The notes: generated by a model from the sequence alone, not told the origin. Shown: positions 34,594 to 44,016, counted from the stretch's first letter. The stretch: 64,000 bases of DNA from Herpetosiphon gulosus (GCF_039545135.1 NZ_BAABRU010000001.1:62001-126000); one strand, 5' to 3'. Made by a program: numbers and translations.

Positions 34594-35775
34594 ATGCCTA
34601 CGATTGCTCCAATTTTAGCCCAAAACCATGGCTCAATTCAGTTTATGGTCGATGCTGTCGAGCCTTATCAAGGTTCGTTTGAATTGGTTGCGGCTCAGGC
34701 GCAATTTGCTACTCGGATTAAACGCCCGCTCATCCAAACGAGCCATGATTCGGCGCAAATGTTGGTCAGAACTAATACCGACAACTCATTAATTCAAACA
34801 ATCCACTTGGCTTTTAGCCAGCACTACCCCTTAGTGCTCACGCCCGATTGCATTTGGCTAACGATCGCTCAAGGCTTTGCGAATCATGTTAATCGGCATA
34901 CTGAGCATTTACGCCAGTATTTTGTTGCCCATGAAGCTAAAAAGCAGCTCAAGATTCGGGTTGATGATCTTAGTAGTCAATCAGCATGGACGCATGCGAT
35001 CGAGCTATGGGCAGCATTACTTAATCAGGAATTGCCGGCCCAACTTGCCCAAACCTTACAATGCGATTTTTCAACCACAACCTCAATCAGTCGTACCGCC
35101 AGCCAAATTGGGTTGATGGAGAGTTTTGAGCACTATTTTGATTATGGGGCAGTTTGCGTTTGTGGTATTCCAAATATCACGTTGCTGGGCACGCCTGCCG
35201 ATTGGCGCTCAATCGCTGAACGGGTAAAACGGCTAGCAACCTTTGATCTTGGTTGGTGGACGGAGCGGCTAGCCCCAATTTGCGAGGGCTTGATTTTGAC
35301 CAGCGAAGGCCAACCGCCACACAGTTTTTGGCAACAAATCTACAAACCCTATGATCAATATGGCGGTGAAGTTGTAACGGGCTGGGTTGCCGACCTCTTC
35401 CCGTATATCAAAGATGCTAAAGAACAGCCAACGATTCCTAATCCGCTGTTTGGGCAACCACGTCCAAGCTTACTAAATGCTGAGCTTGATCACGAGCTTG
35501 ATTTGCCCTACAACCCCGCAGTCTATCGCGAAAGGCTGGTTCAATATTTATTTGAGCTACCCACCGAAAGTGATGCAACTCCCAGCAAAAGCCTTGGCGA
35601 CGGCATTGCCAACCGCCGCTTTCCTAGTGGCTTAGCTAGCGTACCAATTACAATCGAATTGCCTGATGGCTCAACCCAAGCATTGGCCTGTGTGGCTGGC
35701 TTGATTGGCTCTTACTACAATGCTGAGAAACAACAACTTAGCCCTGAAATTGGCTGGGCCATTTGTCAAGGATAA
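34594..35775 (+). CDS. DUF4419 domain protein
   Basis: A 393-residue soluble protein resembling the DUF4419 family: 'YPLVLTPDCIWLTIAQGFAN', 'HVNRHTEHLRQYFVAHEAKK', 'GIPNITLLGTPADWRSIAER', 'YGGEVVTGWVADLFPYI', and the C-terminal 'ADGSTQ..CVAGLIGSYYN'-like region (here LPDGSTQALACVAGLIGSYY). The family is found in bacteria and fungi and has no assigned reaction. The ATG at 34594 has GGAGA about 8 nt upstream; an ATG at 34579 overlaps the kinase stop (TAATG) and is the alternative. It probably forms an operon with the kinase. Confidence 0.8.
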   Translation: MPTIAPILAQNHGSIQFMVDAVEPYQGSFELVAAQAQFATRIKRPLIQTSHDSAQMLVRTNTDNSLIQTIHLAFSQHYPLVLTPDCIWLTIAQGFANHVNRHTEHLRQYFVAHEAKKQLKIRVDDLSSQSAWTHAIELWAALLNQELPAQLAQTLQCDFSTTTSISRTASQIGLMESFEHYFDYGAVCVCGIPNITLLGTPADWRSIAERVKRLATFDLGWWTERLAPICEGLILTSEGQPPHSFWQQIYKPYDQYGGEVVTGWVADLFPYIKDAKEQPTIPNPLFGQPRPSLLNAELDHELDLPYNPAVYRERLVQYLFELPTESDATPSKSLGDGIANRRFPSGLASVPITIELPDGSTQALACVAGLIGSYYNAEKQQLSPEIGWAICQG

Positions 35776-35888
35776 ATGATGTGGGATGAACTTTGCAGCT
35801 ATAGGCACAGGGGGAATGGAGAAATGAGATTTTAGCGGGTGATGTACCAGCAGGCTCAAAACCCTAATCCCTGAACTTTTTTCATGGA

Positions 35889-35917
35889 TTCGCTTCCAAA
35901 GCAGAGCATGCTATACT
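35889..35917 (+). promoter_or_regulatory. putative promoter of the WXG100 toxin operon
   Basis: The extended -10 TGCTATACT (35909-35917) is strong. The -35 (TTCGCT at 35889-35894, 17-bp spacing) is weak. It lies 89 nt upstream of the toxin ATG. Confidence 0.45.
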
Positions 35918-36005
35918 CTTCCTCGACGAGAATACTCTGCATCCTAGCCTCATTTTAGCCACCACTGGATTCCTCGCAACTGAATTATTTAGGAGGAATG
36001 AGCGT

Positions 36006-37007
36006 ATGACCGCCGAAATCGTTCAAGCTCAGTTTGAGCAGCTTGAGCAAATCGCCAGCCGTTTCAATCGCCAAGCCGAACAAAGTGAATTGATCACCCA
36101 AAGTATTCGTCAAGTTCACGATGCACTCGTTGGCGGCCAATGGCAGGGCGATGCTGCCAAAGCCTTTGCCAATGAAATGCAAAGCAATGTTTTTCCGGCC
36201 TTTAGCCGCCTAACGACCGCCCTACGCGAGAGTCAATCGGTTACCTTGCAAATCAAAAACCTGATGCGACAGGCTGAAGAAGAAGCTGCCCGCTTGTTCC
36301 AAGGGCCACTGACTGAAGGCGATGCCGCAGCAAAAACTGGTGGAGTACAGGTTGAAGCTAATACTACCCAATTTGTTGCCCAAGCAACGCCAACTCCAAC
36401 CCCACCTGCTGACCCTAACAATTACGATCGCTTTGATCAAACCTTGCAATATATGCATCAAGAGATGATCACCAATGCCCAAAGCGAAACGGTAGCCATG
36501 ATCAAATCATTGCTCGACTCATTTAGAAATCCCCAATGGTACGACTATCTTGGTGGTGGCAATCCAGGCGATAAACTTATTGCCGCCTTAGCAATGTGGG
36601 CTGCCAAAGTTCATAGCGGCGGCGATTGGGATCACAAGCCAAAATTGAACGATCTGCTTGATCTTGATGGCGATCCCTCTACCAATGCTGATAACGATTT
36701 CTACTTTCCGATTCGTGGCGACCAAACCAACGAATACTACTACGACATTTGGTCAAATATTCACTATGGGTACGTTGGGGCAGCCGCTGGCTTTGAGACG
36801 AGCACCCTTCAAGATGGAGCCAACCTTGGCGATGCCTTCACCGGCACAAACGATCCTGGGGATGTCCTAACTGTGCAGATTGGGATTGATCTCTGGAACA
36901 AATATGGCACTTCGATGACTTCTGAACAATTGCATGCCGAAATTTTGGCGCATCGTGACGAATTGGTTAATCTCGATAAAACGACATCAGGCAAAAATCA
37001 ACGCTAG
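36006..37007 (+). CDS. WXG100-type polymorphic toxin with C-terminal toxin-44 domain
   Basis: A 333-residue protein. Residues 1-100 form a helical WXG100/ESAT-6-like hairpin with the turn 'GGQWQGDAAKAFANEM' (W46-x-G48), the signal for type VII secretion. A Thr/Pro linker (about 125-138) follows. Residues about 165-330 look like the polymorphic toxin type 44 domain: 'HSGGDWDHKPKLNDLLDL', 'FYFPIRGDQTNEYYYDIWS', then 'NIHYGYVGAAAGFE', with His253 and nearby acidic residues as likely active-site residues, and 'VLTVQIGIDLWNKYG'. AGGAGG lies 9 nt before the ATG. The small membrane protein 22 bp downstream is the obvious immunity candidate. No EssC-type ATPase lies in this window, so the exporter must be elsewhere. 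Confidence 0.85.
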   Translation: MTAEIVQAQFEQLEQIASRFNRQAEQSELITQSIRQVHDALVGGQWQGDAAKAFANEMQSNVFPAFSRLTTALRESQSVTLQIKNLMRQAEEEAARLFQGPLTEGDAAAKTGGVQVEANTTQFVAQATPTPTPPADPNNYDRFDQTLQYMHQEMITNAQSETVAMIKSLLDSFRNPQWYDYLGGGNPGDKLIAALAMWAAKVHSGGDWDHKPKLNDLLDLDGDPSTNADNDFYFPIRGDQTNEYYYDIWSNIHYGYVGAAAGFETSTLQDGANLGDAFTGTNDPGDVLTVQIGIDLWNKYGTSMTSEQLHAEILAHRDELVNLDKTTSGKNQR

Positions 37008-37029
37008 TTGATTCGGCTGGAGTTAGCAC

Positions 37030-37422
37030 ATGGCAGGGTTTAGTGATCTCTTGATGATCAGCGGTGTATTGGTCTTTTTTCTATTCAGTAGCTTGAGTTT
37101 GGGCTATCTTGTCGGTCAGTTGGCCAGCCCACATCCAACGATCAAGCTATTGCCGATTGTGATTGCTGCCAGTCTTGGTATTGCCTGTCTTGTTGGTTGT
37201 TATTGGTGCTTTAGCAGCTTTTCACGGTTTGATCTGATCGATCGTTGTCGGCCTGATGGCACGGGTTTTTGTGCTAGTAATGGTCAGGCAATCGAGCAAT
37301 TTGAACAAGCTTTATTGCAAGAACAACGCTGGCAATTTGGCTTGTGGATTATCATTCCGCTGATGGGGATTCTTGGCTTGACATGGTTGTTCAAACGTCG
37401 AACACCGCGCCTAGCCAGCTAA
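37030..37422 (+). CDS. small membrane protein, candidate immunity protein
   Basis: A 130-residue protein with three hydrophobic segments (about 8-29, 39-60 and 101-121) and an outward or inward loop containing two Cys ('DRCRPDGTGFCASNGQAIEQ') that could form a disulfide. It does not match a family I recognise. GGAG lies 8 nt before the ATG. It is separated from the toxin gene by 22 bp, and a strong terminator follows it, so the two genes form a closed transcription unit. The immunity role is inferred from this arrangement only. Confidence 0.75.
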   Translation: MAGFSDLLMISGVLVFFLFSSLSLGYLVGQLASPHPTIKLLPIVIAASLGIACLVGCYWCFSSFSRFDLIDRCRPDGTGFCASNGQAIEQFEQALLQEQRWQFGLWIIIPLMGILGLTWLFKRRTPRLAS

Positions 37423-37450
37423 TCGCGTATAATTGAGCATCAGATCGTTG

Positions 37451-37482
37451 CCCATGGGTTGAACCTCAGCCCATGGGTTTTT
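37451..37482 (+). terminator. terminator of toxin/immunity unit
   Basis: A 12-bp stem, CCCATGGGTTGA/TCAGCCCATGGG (one G-U pair), with a 3-nt loop is followed by TTTTT. It lies 28 nt after the stop of the membrane protein and just ahead of the YfhO-like gene. Confidence 0.88.
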
Positions 37483-37497
37483 AATGGAATGAGCGCC

Positions 37498-39936
37498 ATG
37501 CAACCAAGCCTATTTTTGCGCCAGTGGCAACGCTGGTGGCCCTATCTCAGCATTACCTTCGTCGCCCTACTTTTGATGTGGCGAGTGGTGCTGGGCAATA
37601 TGTTCTTGCCACTCGATATCGTGGCCCACCTGCATCCTTGGCGCTTTTCCTACGAACGGGTGGCGGTCAATAATCCAATCAATAGCGATCTTGTTACTCA
37701 AATTTACCCACGCCGTTTAGTGACTAACCAAATTCTTGAGCAAGGCGCGTTGCCGCTATGGAATCCGACGATTTTAACTGGCACGCCGTTGTTGGCCGAT
37801 GGTCAGTTGGCCTTCTTTTACCCCTTGAGTTGGCTGTTTGTATTGCTGCCCGTTGGTTATGCTTTTGGCATTTACACGTTGTTGAATGTTTGGTTAGCGG
37901 GAGTCGGCACATTTAAATTTGCTCAACGCATGCAGCTTGCCCCAATGCCAGCAACCCTCGCTGCTGTGGGCTATATGCTCAGTGGCTTTTTACTCAATTG
38001 GCTGCATTTTCCCGAATTTAGTGCTGCTTGCGCCATGCTGCCGTGGTGTTTTTGGGCGGTGCTTCGCGCATGCCAAAGCCAACGTTGGCGCGATTGGCTG
38101 CTCGCTAGTTTGGTGCTGGCCTTGCCGTTAGTCAGCCAAATTCAACTAGCCTTCTATGTGTATGTTGGGGTTGGCTGTTTACTGTTGGCTCAACTGCTGG
38201 CCTTGCCAAGCTGGCCTTTACGTTTCAAGCAAATCGGCCAATTTAGTAGTGCAATTGGCTTAGCGCTCGGACTAAGCGCGGTGCAATTGTTGCCACAAAT
38301 TGCGCTTTCGACTCAAGGCCAACGCCTTGACATTGGCTCAGGGCTTGGTTCGGCTAGCTCGATGATGGTTTGGCTATTGCGCTTGATCGTGCCGATTGTT
38401 GATGGCGCTGCCCGCGAAACTGCCAGCTCATGGCAACCACATTTATTGCAAGGTATTCAACCCTATGCTGGCCTCGTGAGTGTGGCCTTGGCAGGCTTGG
38501 CAATTTGGCGTAGCCAACAGCCTGGCGTGAAGCTGTTTGCCTGCATGGCACTTGGCTCGTTTGCAGTGGCCATTGGCACACCCTTGTTGCAACTGTTGCT
38601 TTGGCTGGTTCCACCCTACCGCCAATTTGCTGATCATCAACGTTGGTTTAGTTTGTGGGGTTTTGCCATAGCATTATTGGCAGGCTTTGGTTTGCAAAGT
38701 TTGCAGCAACCGAGCAATAAACCAAATCGGGCGCTCTGGATTCAACGCGGCATGTTACTGCTTGGCTTAATTGGACTGGCTGGCTGGGCTTTACAGCATA
38801 TTGCCTTATTCACTGCCAATTCACGCTATGCCCAATATAGCACCATGCTGCGTTTGGCATTCAACCCAATCAGCCTTGCTATTTTGAGTTTGAGTGGGTT
38901 GACATTGGTAGGTTTGTTGATTAAACGCATCCCACGGCGTTGGATCAACCTGGCTGTTTTGCTGATTCTGCTGGGCGATTTGCTCTGGTATGGCGGTAAC
39001 TACAATACCAGCGTTGATCCAGCGATCTTCCAGCCAACCGCTGATCTACAAGCCAGTTTGGCTGCCGAGCCAGCCTTGCAAGATCCTGCAATTCTGTATC
39101 CGCCAACTCGCCAGATCAATTTTCTGCTGCGCCAACCAGGGGTGTTTCGAGTGTTTGGAGCTGATTATCAAGCCATGCCCACGAATGTGTTTAGTGCCTT
39201 TGGGCTGGAAGATATTCGCGGCTATCAATCGCTCTATTTAGCCCAATACAATCGGCTAACCCGCCTCATGGATGGCAAGGATTATCATAAACTCGGCGAG
39301 GGGGGCAATAGCCTGCATGCGTATTTCACCATGGCCTACAACCAGCGGCGTTTGCTGAATATGCTGAATGTGGAATATCTGATTTTTACTCCCAACAGCC
39401 CCAACCCTGAGTTGTATCAACCCTTAGAATTAGTGCAACGTAACGATGAAGGCACGATTTATCGTAATCCTGAGGTATTGCCACGAGCCTGGATGGTTTA
39501 TCAAACCGAGGTGATCAGCGACGACTTAGGCCAACTTGATCGGCTGGCAGCTAGCGATTTTGACCCAGCCAAGCAAGCGATTGTGGCCGAGCCAATTCCC
39601 GCGCTTGGCCAAGCACCCACCCAAATGCTCACGCCTACAGTGAGCTACAGCCCAAATCGGGCGCTAGTGCAGGTCGAAACTTCAGTAGCAGGCTTGTTAG
39701 TTTTGGCCGATGCCTACACCAACGACTGGCAAGTAAGCGTTGATGGGCAAGCAGTCCAACTGTATCGCACCAATTATACTTTGCGTGGTGTATGGTTGGA
39801 TGCAGGCCAACACACGGTCGAGTTCAGTTATCGACCCAAGAGCTTACTCGTTGGGGGCTGGGTTAGTGGCCTAAGTTTAAGTCTGATCCTGATTAGCCTA
39901 TGGTTGAGTTGGTACAAAACGCGAAAGGCAGCATAA
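37498..39936 (+). CDS. YfhO-family multi-TM membrane protein
   Basis: An 812-residue membrane protein with about 12-13 hydrophobic segments. Features of YfhO/GT-C-like proteins: TM1 then 'LPLDIVAHLHPWRF', 'INSDLVTQIYPRRLVTNQIL' with an Asp in the first outer loop, 'GALPLWNPTILTGTPLLADG', and a large C-terminal outer beta domain ending 'LVLADAYTNDWQVSVDGQ', 'TLRGVWLDAGQHTVEFSYRP', followed by a last TM. In Firmicutes YfhO is linked to teichoic/lipoteichoic acid glycosylation. Several starts are possible; the ATG at 37498 is chosen for its short charged N-terminus. The stop overlaps the next ATG (TAATG). Confidence 0.83.
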   Translation: MQPSLFLRQWQRWWPYLSITFVALLLMWRVVLGNMFLPLDIVAHLHPWRFSYERVAVNNPINSDLVTQIYPRRLVTNQILEQGALPLWNPTILTGTPLLADGQLAFFYPLSWLFVLLPVGYAFGIYTLLNVWLAGVGTFKFAQRMQLAPMPATLAAVGYMLSGFLLNWLHFPEFSAACAMLPWCFWAVLRACQSQRWRDWLLASLVLALPLVSQIQLAFYVYVGVGCLLLAQLLALPSWPLRFKQIGQFSSAIGLALGLSAVQLLPQIALSTQGQRLDIGSGLGSASSMMVWLLRLIVPIVDGAARETASSWQPHLLQGIQPYAGLVSVALAGLAIWRSQQPGVKLFACMALGSFAVAIGTPLLQLLLWLVPPYRQFADHQRWFSLWGFAIALLAGFGLQSLQQPSNKPNRALWIQRGMLLLGLIGLAGWALQHIALFTANSRYAQYSTMLRLAFNPISLAILSLSGLTLVGLLIKRIPRRWINLAVLLILLGDLLWYGGNYNTSVDPAIFQPTADLQASLAAEPALQDPAILYPPTRQINFLLRQPGVFRVFGADYQAMPTNVFSAFGLEDIRGYQSLYLAQYNRLTRLMDGKDYHKLGEGGNSLHAYFTMAYNQRRLLNMLNVEYLIFTPNSPNPELYQPLELVQRNDEGTIYRNPEVLPRAWMVYQTEVISDDLGQLDRLAASDFDPAKQAIVAEPIPALGQAPTQMLTPTVSYSPNRALVQVETSVAGLLVLADAYTNDWQVSVDGQAVQLYRTNYTLRGVWLDAGQHTVEFSYRPKSLLVGGWVSGLSLSLILISLWLSWYKTRKAA

Positions 39937-42374
39937 TGACAAGCATGTGGAATGAACGCACTGTACAGGATGTGTTACAACGACCAGAACGCTTGCTCAG
40001 CCAAACCGATTGGCGGCAGATGATTCAGCAGCAGGGCGGATTGACCGCGTTTTATCAACAGTTACAACAACTGCCACTTGAAGCCAATCAACAAGCGGTA
40101 CTGAATGTTTTGACGACCTATCCAGGTGCGCCTGTTGAAACCTATTGCTCGCTATTGAATGTGCATAAAGCGACCTATCATCGCTATCAAAAAGCCTTAA
40201 TTCAAAAACTAACCAGCTTGCTCAATAACGAGCAACCGCAAGCTCACCCGCTAACCCAAACGCCTTCGTTGCACCAACTTCGCCCGATTTTGGCCGATTT
40301 TGTGGGCCGTACAGCTGAACTCAAACAAGCTAACTATGCGATCGATATTGCCCATAATGCGGCACGGGGCGCGGTGATCAGCGGCATTCAAGGCATGGGT
40401 GGAGTTGGCAAAACCGAATTAGCAATCTATTTGGCGCATCAGTTGATTCCGCATTTTCCCGATGCCCAGATTGTGCTTAATTTATATGGCTCGCGCGAGC
40501 AGCCACTGACCACTGAGCAAGCGCTGGGCACGGTGATTGCGCTGTTTAAGCCTAACGCCAAATTGCCCGAGCAGCGCGAAAAACTGCTTGAAATCTATCG
40601 TGAAGTGCTGACTGACAAGCGGGTGTTGATTTTGGCCGACGATGCGCGAGATTTGGCCCATGTACACGATTTAACCCCGCCAGTTGGCAGTTGTTTGTTA
40701 GTGACCAGCCGTTTACGCTTTGCCATGCCGCTGATGGCTCAACTGCATCTGAGCGAATTTCAGGAGCCTGAGGCAATCGCTTTGCTCCAACAAATTTGCC
40801 CACGACTTGAGGCTGACACTGCCCAACAATTGGCCGCCGCATGTGGCTATTTACCCTTGGCCTTGCGCATCAGCGCCAGCATTTTGGCCCAAAACCCTGA
40901 GCTAGCAGTTGATGAATATCTGAGCCAACTGCGCGATCAACAGCAACAACTTGCAGCCTTAGAACACCCTGATGATTCGCAAGTCAGCGTGGCAGCCTCG
41001 TTGGCCTTGAGTTATGCGCGTTTGCCCAGCGAATTGCAAGCCTTGGCCCGCCAACTCAGCCTGATCGTGGCCGATTTTAGCAGCGCCATGGGCTTGGCAA
41101 CGGCTGGACTAGATTTCAACATGGCCAACGAAAACTTGCTGTATAAATTGGCCTCGCACAACTTGATTCAATTTGAGCATCGCCAAGAGCGCTGGCGCAT
41201 GCACGACCTCGTGCGCAGTGTACTACGGCGCTATTTGAACGAAGCAGAGCAAGCCCAAATCCAATTGAATTATGCCCAAGCCAGCGTTGAAACACTAAAG
41301 ATTATTTATCAAGATTTTCGAGCAGGCGGTGCTACGCAAACCCAAAGCGTTGATAATTTTGATCGCGAATATGCGCATATCGTTGCAACGTGGCAATGGG
41401 TACAACAACAGCCAATCTCAACAGCAACAGATAAAATCGTGGTTGAATTAGGATTTTCCAGTGGTGGAGTGAGTCGGATACGAGTTGGTCGTCGCTATAG
41501 CACTTTAGCCGAACACGAATTTGGGTTTGAAGCTGCTCTGCGTATTCAAGAGCTTTATAAAGCAGCAATATTTGCTGGAGCACTCGCTAATAGATATAGC
41601 GCTCTCGCAGAGCATAAAATATCACTCGGGTGGCATGAACGGGCTTATGCGCTTGCTCTTGAGATCAACGATCTCTATTTACAATCGTTATTTTTAGGTG
41701 ACATGGCAACATGTTATAGCCAAATGGGTGGTGATAAACATCTGGATAAAGCACTGGACTTAGAACGAGAGGCACTACGATTGTTTAGGTTAAGTGGGTA
41801 TGAGGGTGTAGGTGAAAGCCTCAGGGTAAATAATCTCGCAACAAACCTTGCCTTGCTTGGATACCATGAAGAAGCTGCTGAGTATTTTATCGAAGCTGTT
41901 ACTATTGCGCAAAAATTTGAGAACCAAGCTGATGAGTGTCGTGCACTCTATAATCTCGGTGAAACTTATCTCAAATTGAATCAACTTGACCAAGCTCAAA
42001 TAGCCTTCGATCAAGCACTCACGATTGTTGAACGGATGAATTTTGATGAAGGTCGCACTTACATGTTGCAAGGCCAAGCAAATGTAGCAATGCTGCAAAA
42101 AAACTATCACCAATCAATCGAAAAGCTGAATCAAGCCTATGCCATTATGCAGCATTATAATCGGACTATTGCGTTAAACATTCAGTGGAAAATCGGTATC
42201 CTCTATTGGAAACTTGGCGATGTGCCAGCAGCCGAAACCCAAATGCAAGCAGTGCTGAAGCAAGAACGACCATTAGGGCTTGATCGAGTTCAAGCCCATG
42301 AACAACAACTCAGTAATTTACGCAATCGCCAGCCCTTTGATGATGGCCTGTTGCAAACAATGTTAAATGAATAA
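39936..42374 (+). CDS. NB-ARC/TPR STAND-type NTPase
   Basis: An 812-residue protein. Residues about 15-90 are helical and resemble a winged-helix or sigma-like segment ('YCSLLNVHKATYHRYQKALI'). Residues about 115-420 form an NB-ARC NTPase: 'VGRTAELKQ', P-loop 'ISGIQGMGGVGKTELAIYLA', Walker B 'RVLILADDARDL', sensor 'LLVTSRLRF', GLPL-like 'CGYLPLALRISA', and MHD-like 'RMHDLVRSVLRRYL'. Residues about 460-800 are TPRs. STAND proteins are signal-gated switches. Many act in regulation, and some in antiviral defence. The ATG overlaps the YfhO stop (TAATG); AAAGG lies upstream. The TPR section at about 41430-42150 is visibly richer in A/T and in AGA/ATA codons than the NTPase part. Confidence 0.88.
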   Translation: MTSMWNERTVQDVLQRPERLLSQTDWRQMIQQQGGLTAFYQQLQQLPLEANQQAVLNVLTTYPGAPVETYCSLLNVHKATYHRYQKALIQKLTSLLNNEQPQAHPLTQTPSLHQLRPILADFVGRTAELKQANYAIDIAHNAARGAVISGIQGMGGVGKTELAIYLAHQLIPHFPDAQIVLNLYGSREQPLTTEQALGTVIALFKPNAKLPEQREKLLEIYREVLTDKRVLILADDARDLAHVHDLTPPVGSCLLVTSRLRFAMPLMAQLHLSEFQEPEAIALLQQICPRLEADTAQQLAAACGYLPLALRISASILAQNPELAVDEYLSQLRDQQQQLAALEHPDDSQVSVAASLALSYARLPSELQALARQLSLIVADFSSAMGLATAGLDFNMANENLLYKLASHNLIQFEHRQERWRMHDLVRSVLRRYLNEAEQAQIQLNYAQASVETLKIIYQDFRAGGATQTQSVDNFDREYAHIVATWQWVQQQPISTATDKIVVELGFSSGGVSRIRVGRRYSTLAEHEFGFEAALRIQELYKAAIFAGALANRYSALAEHKISLGWHERAYALALEINDLYLQSLFLGDMATCYSQMGGDKHLDKALDLEREALRLFRLSGYEGVGESLRVNNLATNLALLGYHEEAAEYFIEAVTIAQKFENQADECRALYNLGETYLKLNQLDQAQIAFDQALTIVERMNFDEGRTYMLQGQANVAMLQKNYHQSIEKLNQAYAIMQHYNRTIALNIQWKIGILYWKLGDVPAAETQMQAVLKQERPLGLDRVQAHEQQLSNLRNRQPFDDGLLQTMLNE

Positions 42375-42423
42375 GCTTATGTCGAAAATTACATAAGTTC
42401 TATGCAATTCTAGCAATAGGCTG

Positions 42424-42452
42424 TTGGGGAATCGGCTGAGATTTGGTACAAT
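42424..42452 (+). promoter_or_regulatory. putative promoter of aromatic amino acid hydroxylase gene
   Basis: TTGGGG (42424-42429), a 17-bp spacer and TACAAT (42447-42452) with an upstream TGG extension. It lies 89 nt before the ATG. Confidence 0.5.
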
Positions 42453-42541
42453 AGCGAGGCAACTATTTTGGCACTGCTGCCACTCCCACTCCCATGCTTG
42501 GGCTTGGTTGGCAGCCTATGGCTTACACAAAGGAGTGATCA

Positions 42542-43285
42542 ATGGCCACCGCATCGCCAACGCTCAGCCGCTTGGAATATCCACAAGAAGATCACGATAC
42601 ATGGGCGGCGCTCTGGCAGCGTCAAATGCCCCTAGCGCAACAACACGCCTGCAAGTTGTTCCTTGAAGGCATCGATATTTTGAATCTCGATCGTACCCAT
42701 TTGCCCGACCCTTTAGCGGTTAGCGATTACCTGAACACGCTGACTGGTTGGGCGTTAGGCGATGCCCAAAATGCCTATCTTGGGCCAACCGAGTGGTTTG
42801 AGCATATCGCTGAACGGCGTTTTCCGGTCACCAACTACATTCGCCGCCCACATGAATTGGAATTTACGCCACTGCCCGATTTGTTTCATGAATATTTTGG
42901 CCACTTGCCGGCTTTTACCAACCGCGAATTTGCCGATATTGCCCAATTGTTTGGGCCACTATATCTCTCGGCCAAAGACGAACGCCAGCAATTAGGTATT
43001 GCACGGATTTGGTGGTTTAGTACCGAATTTGGTTTGCTGCGAGAAAATGGTGAGTTGAAGGTTTTGGGGGCTGGGTTGCTCTCATCGCCAGGCGAATTAT
43101 TGCACGCGCTCAAACCCGAAACGCCACGTTATGAGTTTGATATTGAACGGGTTGCTGATACCGCCTCAGCACCCTATGGCTACCACGAGCACTACTTCAT
43201 CCTCAATAGCCTTGATCACTTGCGCTCAATCGTCGATGAATATGCCGAATTAGAAGGCCTGCCCAAACCTGCATTGCCCTTATAA
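42542..43285 (+). CDS. pterin-dependent aromatic amino acid hydroxylase (phenylalanine 4-hydroxylase type)
   Basis: A 247-residue catalytic domain without the N-terminal ACT domain, as in other bacterial enzymes. The iron ligands are in 'LPDLFHEYFGHLPAFTN' (His116, His121) and 'IWWFSTEFGLLRENGELK' (Glu162). Other family segments: 'RRFPVTNYIRRPHELEFTP' and 'VLGAGLLSSPGELLHAL' (usually SSFGEL). It hydroxylates phenylalanine to tyrosine, or possibly tyrosine or tryptophan, with tetrahydropterin and O2. AAGGAG lies 6 nt before the ATG. It stands alone, and no pterin carbinolamine dehydratase gene is adjacent. Confidence 0.9.
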   Translation: MATASPTLSRLEYPQEDHDTWAALWQRQMPLAQQHACKLFLEGIDILNLDRTHLPDPLAVSDYLNTLTGWALGDAQNAYLGPTEWFEHIAERRFPVTNYIRRPHELEFTPLPDLFHEYFGHLPAFTNREFADIAQLFGPLYLSAKDERQQLGIARIWWFSTEFGLLRENGELKVLGAGLLSSPGELLHALKPETPRYEFDIERVADTASAPYGYHEHYFILNSLDHLRSIVDEYAELEGLPKPALPL

Positions 43286-43298
43286 AACTCCGAACGAT

Positions 43299-43421
43299 CC
43301 CTCACCCCAACCCCCCTCACCCCAACCCCTCTCCCACTGAGGCGGGAGAGGGGAGTTCCAATCGGCATGATGGGATTCTTTCCCTCTTCCATGTGCAGGA
43401 TGAGGGGGTTTAGAGTGAGGG
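43299..43421. repeat. family B repeat, inverted pair
   Basis: CCCTCACCCCAACCCCCCTC opens the left arm, ACTGAGGCGGGAGAGGGGAG lies in the middle, and GATGAGGGGGTTTAGAGTGA ends the right arm. It occupies the gap between two convergent genes. Confidence 0.8.
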
Positions 43422-43431
43422 CAGTTTTATA

Positions 43432-44016
43432 TTATTCCCACAGCAAAGGAATACATTCAGCATTGCCAACCAAGCGGCTGCCACCATCAGTATTCCAGCG
43501 CCGCATCACTGCATGATCAAGCGTGGTGATAGTTTGGGTTTGCAGCCAAAGCATGGTTCGAATAATCTGGCCATGGGCAAAAACACAGCTAATGCCATCC
43601 AAGGCTTGGAGCCGTTGCATGGCGGCTTGCACCCGTTCGATCAGCATGCGAAAGCTCTCAGCATCAGAGGCATGGCGATAATCAGGGTCGCAGCGTTGCC
43701 AATATTCCTCAACCAGTGGCCGCCGATCATCTTGGTTGGTATCGCGGCAGAGGCTGGGCGAAAGATAGGTGAATTCGTGGATTGGCCAAACCTCAGCTTG
43801 CAAATCGGGATAGTGTTTCAGCAATGGCTCAGCGGTTTGGTGAGTACGCAGATATTGCGAAACAATCACCCGATGGGGCTTGGGCAAGCGTTGGATCAAC
43901 TCATGGGCTTGTTGCCAACCTAAAGCTGTCAAGGGAACGCTGGCTGGGTCGGGCGTGCGCTCACCAGCATTGGCAAGGCTCTCGCCATGGCGAATCAGCC
44001 AGCATTCATGGCTCAT
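43432..44016 (-). CDS. histidine phosphatase family protein
   Basis: A 194-residue phosphoglycerate-mutase-like phosphatase. The catalytic motif 'CWLIRHGESLANAGE' contains the nucleophilic His in RHGE. Further motifs are 'VIVSQYLRTHQTAEPLL' and 'ISCVFAHGQIIRTMLWL', which supplies the second His. The substrate is unknown; such enzymes dephosphorylate metabolites. The ATG overlaps the stop of the upstream methyltransferase by 4 bp (ATGA), so the two are translationally coupled. Confidence 0.9.
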   Translation of the reverse strand: MSHECWLIRHGESLANAGERTPDPASVPLTALGWQQAHELIQRLPKPHRVIVSQYLRTHQTAEPLLKHYPDLQAEVWPIHEFTYLSPSLCRDTNQDDRRPLVEEYWQRCDPDYRHASDAESFRMLIERVQAAMQRLQALDGISCVFAHGQIIRTMLWLQTQTITTLDHAVMRRWNTDGGSRLVGNAECIPLLWE

